In this document: in pieces, positions 7,087-8,788 of the stretch
Layout of the letters: every line of letters begins with the position of its first letter
Position numbering within the stretch: the stretch's first letter is position 1
DNA from: an uncultured Rhodobacterales bacterium
GTDB lineage: Bacteria; Pseudomonadota; Alphaproteobacteria; Rhodobacterales; Rhodobacteraceae
DNA: 8,788 nt
Assembly (NCBI GenBank): GCA_937901055.1
Contig: CALCGO010000393.1
Span: forward strand, 1-8,788
Direction of reading: 5' to 3'
Notes under the pieces: generated by a model
The model's input: only the letters and a program-made list of their open reading frames with translations
What the model was told of the DNA's origin: nothing
The model's database searches: none
Made by a program: the position numbers and the translations under genes

Positions 7087-8181
7087 ATGAAAAACGTTCT
7101 TCTTACTACTACAGCACTGGTTGCCTTTGCTGGCGCAGCAGCTGCTGCAGATGTTGACTTCAGCTGGACAGGTTCCGCATCCGTAGAATACGACCTTGCT
7201 GGTACTGACGGTTTCACTTACGATGCAGTAGCTGACGCAAACCTGACTTTCACTCAAGAATTGAATAGCGGTGCAGTTGCAAGTCTTGCTCTGACAGGCG
7301 TTGCACAATGGACTGAGTGGGATGACCTCGAGACAGACCATATCGACGATAGGCCAACTTGGATCGCTAAACTTGATACATCGTACGGTTCGATTTCTTT
7401 CGGCGATATTGACAACGCTGGCCTAGGCTTCGCTGAAGTTGCTGGCATGGCTGTTGACGTTGACGGCGCTGGCACAGACGATGCGTTCGTCGCTGGTGAT
7501 ATCGTTTTCGCTTCCGGCGAACACGAGTTGCGTGCTGACTCTACACTTGGTGGCTACGCAATCGCAGCTTCGACAGATGGCACAGATGTTGCAGCTCAGG
7601 TTTCCGGTTCTGCTGGCGATTTGGCTTTCGCATTGTTCTATGAAACATCTGCAATGGGTCTGAATGTTTCCGGCGCTGCTGCCGGCGTTTCCTTTGCAGT
7701 TGCTTACGCTTCTAACGCTACAGATACATCCATGGGCCTTGGTCTTGGGTTTGATGTATCTGATGCGGTTTCCGTATCGGCTTCTTATGCTTCGAACACT
7801 GGTGTTGCTGAAACTGCAGTTGGCGTAGCTTACGCAGCTGGCGGCATCACAGCTTCTGCTGACTACGATATCGACACACCGACACTTGATTTGGCTGCTG
7901 GTTACACTGCTGAAGTACAAGCAGGCATGACTGTAACTCTTGGTGTAACAATTGACGACGCAACTGGCGCGGCAACAACTGGTTACACTGCTGACGTTGC
8001 ATACGTAATGGGCGACCTAGCAGCGTATGCTGGTATTGACGATGCATCCAACATGTATGCCGGCGTTAACTACGACCTAGGTGGCGGTGCTTCTGCATAC
8101 GTTTACACAGCGGACGTTGCTGATTCTGGTCCACTTGAGTGGGCTGTTGGTACTGTTGCTGGTATCGCAATGACATTCTAA
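7087..8181 (+). CDS. outer-membrane porin (Rhodobacterales general-porin type)
   Basis: A 364-residue secreted beta-barrel protein, expected to form water-filled pores for small solutes in the outer membrane. It begins with a Sec signal peptide: MKNVLL, a hydrophobic core, then an alanine run, with cleavage most likely after A20 or A21, leaving DVDFSWTGSASVEYDL. The mature part has alternating aromatic/small-residue strands and acidic loops, no Cys, and ends in Phe (AGIAMTF), the usual C-terminal BAM signal. It is rich in Ala, Gly and Asp and has very few Lys or Arg, so it should be strongly acidic, as in many marine porins. The ATG at 7087 is preceded by GAGAG with 8 bases spacing; an upstream TTG at 7012 would put a charged stretch before the signal peptide and is rejected. 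Thr codons are exclusively ACA/ACT, unlike neighbouring genes. A strong terminator follows. Its specific solutes are unknown. Confidence 0.88.
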   Translation: MKNVLLTTTALVAFAGAAAAADVDFSWTGSASVEYDLAGTDGFTYDAVADANLTFTQELNSGAVASLALTGVAQWTEWDDLETDHIDDRPTWIAKLDTSYGSISFGDIDNAGLGFAEVAGMAVDVDGAGTDDAFVAGDIVFASGEHELRADSTLGGYAIAASTDGTDVAAQVSGSAGDLAFALFYETSAMGLNVSGAAAGVSFAVAYASNATDTSMGLGLGFDVSDAVSVSASYASNTGVAETAVGVAYAAGGITASADYDIDTPTLDLAAGYTAEVQAGMTVTLGVTIDDATGAATTGYTADVAYVMGDLAAYAGIDDASNMYAGVNYDLGGGASAYVYTADVADSGPLEWAVGTVAGIAMTF

Positions 8182-8206
8182 GCCTAACGGTTTAGTTTAG
8201 AATTAG

Positions 8207-8240
8207 AGAGGGCGGGCCGATTGGTTCGCCCTTTTCTTTT
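8207..8240 (+). terminator. Rho-independent terminator of the porin gene
   Basis: A G/C-rich hairpin, about 10 base pairs counting two G-T pairs, with arms 8209-8218 (AGGGCGGGCC) and 8223-8232 (GGTTCGCCCT) and a GATT loop, followed directly by a T-rich run (TTTTCTTTT, ending 8240). It lies 25 bases after the porin stop. In the reverse direction the T-run is lacking, so it should work mainly for the porin. Confidence 0.88.
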
Positions 8241-8249
8241 GTTTTAGGA

Positions 8250-8285
8250 CAACAACACTGTTGCGGATAAAGCTGGATGTTGTTG
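8250..8285. repeat. 8-bp perfect inverted repeat between porin terminator and integrase
   Basis: CAACAACA (8250-8257) is matched by its exact reverse complement TGTTGTTG (8278-8285) with 20 bases between. It does not have a T-run and is not part of the terminator. It may be a protein-binding site, possibly connected with the neighbouring recombinase, or chance in simple sequence. Confidence 0.4.
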
Positions 8286-8325
8286 AGCGTGAGATTGAAA
8301 TGCTGACGGTCGATGACGTTGATGA

Positions 8326-8788
8326 CTAAGCGGCAGGCAGCTTTACGGCTTGTATAGTTTGTCTGTTCATCACAGCAGCTATAATCTCAGTACGTTCATG
8401 TAGCTTGTGGGGCATGAGATGTGCGTAGCGTTGCGTCATATTTGAACTCGAATGCCCCAACAAAGTTTGAACTTCATATAGGCTGACACCATTGTTAATT
8501 AGAACGCTGGCATAAGTGTGTCGTAAGTCATGTATACGGACATCATCTAAACCCGCGAAACAACGTGCTTTAGAAAAAGCCGCGCCAAAGCTGTAATATC
8601 TATCTTTTGTCTTTTGGTTAATGAAAATGTAATCGCTTGCTTCAATCGGCAGTCCAAGGCGTTTCGTTGTTTGCTGCAGCTCTCCCAGCAAGTCCATAAC
8701 ACCACTGTTCAAAATAATAAGTCGAGAACGACCACTTTTACTTACGGGTACAGTCCAAACATTTTTACCTAAATCAATATCTCGCCAA
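8326..8788 (-). CDS. tyrosine recombinase/phage-type integrase, N-terminal part outside window
   Basis: This is the C-terminal catalytic part of a tyrosine site-specific recombinase, which cuts and rejoins DNA through a 3'-phosphotyrosine. The frame is open to the right edge, giving 153 residues. The visible beginning reads WRDIDLGKNVWTVP followed by SKSGRSR, the usual strand segment with the catalytic Lys (residue 17 in the window). Then come HDLRHTYAS (His 86, Arg 89), LLGHSS (His 112) and TQRYAHL with the nucleophile Tyr at 121. The first catalytic Arg and the DNA-binding N-terminal domain must lie just beyond the window. A TTG at 8712 is not a real start. Base composition looks more A/T-rich than the leuS region, in keeping with acquired DNA. 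The protein ends in TAG at 8326. It probably marks a prophage, genomic island or integrated element lying to the right, but no attachment site or tRNA gene is visible here. Confidence 0.92.
   Translation of the reverse strand, partial: WRDIDLGKNVWTVPVSKSGRSRLIILNSGVMDLLGELQQTTKRLGLPIEASDYIFINQKTKDRYYSFGAAFSKARCFAGLDDVRIHDLRHTYASVLINNGVSLYEVQTLLGHSSSNMTQRYAHLMPHKLHERTEIIAAVMNRQTIQAVKLPAA

Noticed and set aside
7423..7920. Minus-strand Cys-rich frame opposite the porin
   Set aside because: The cysteines are complements of the repetitive GCA/ACA codons of the porin; no start signal or family similarity.
8182..8330. tRNA gene as integration target next to the integrase
   Set aside because: No cloverleaf-like arms, T-loop sequence (GTTCRANYC) or CCA end found on either strand of this stretch.
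1..8788. CRISPR array, toxin-antitoxin pair or defence cluster
   Set aside because: No regularly spaced repeats and no small adjacent gene pairs; every long frame is explained by the listed genes.

Overview
The window reads as chromosomal DNA from a marine alphaproteobacterium of the Rhodobacterales (Roseobacter group). The grounds are the protein character of LeuRS, LptE and HolA, the leuS-lptE-holA order, a short acidic Ala/Gly-rich trimeric-type porin, and dense packing with GTG starts. This placement comes from recognising the families by eye, not from a database search.

Left part (2-2182, plus strand): the 3' part of a DauA-like FAD-dependent amino-acid dehydrogenase/oxidase, whose first ~40 residues lie outside the window. 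It abuts, with no gap (TGA then ATG), a TIGR03862/HI0933-type flavoprotein. The two are probably cotranscribed. The second gene converges on, and overlaps by 7 bases, the last gene of the central operon.

Centre (2176-6826, minus strand): an operon leuS - lptE - holA - glutathione S-transferase-like gene. It combines leucyl-tRNA charging, outer-membrane LPS assembly and the clamp-loader delta subunit, with a GST at the end. Junctions are a 14-base overlap, a 4-base GTGA overlap and a 10-base gap, so translational coupling is likely. LptE carries a twin-arginine-like lipoprotein signal.

Right part: a 260-base divergent intergenic region (6827-7086) separates leuS from a plus-strand outer-membrane porin with strikingly different codon use (every Thr codon is ACA or ACT). 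The porin ends in a clear Rho-independent terminator. After a short non-coding stretch with an 8-bp inverted repeat and a coding-like tail comes the C-terminal half of a tyrosine recombinase, minus strand, running off the right edge. It suggests that an integrated element (prophage or island) begins there.

Most of the window is ordinary housekeeping sequence. I do not see a new defence or signalling system. The points most worth checking are the integrase-marked boundary, the substrate-pocket changes in the DauA-like enzyme, the Tat-like signal on LptE, a possible upstream ORF over the leuS start, and the porin codon bias.
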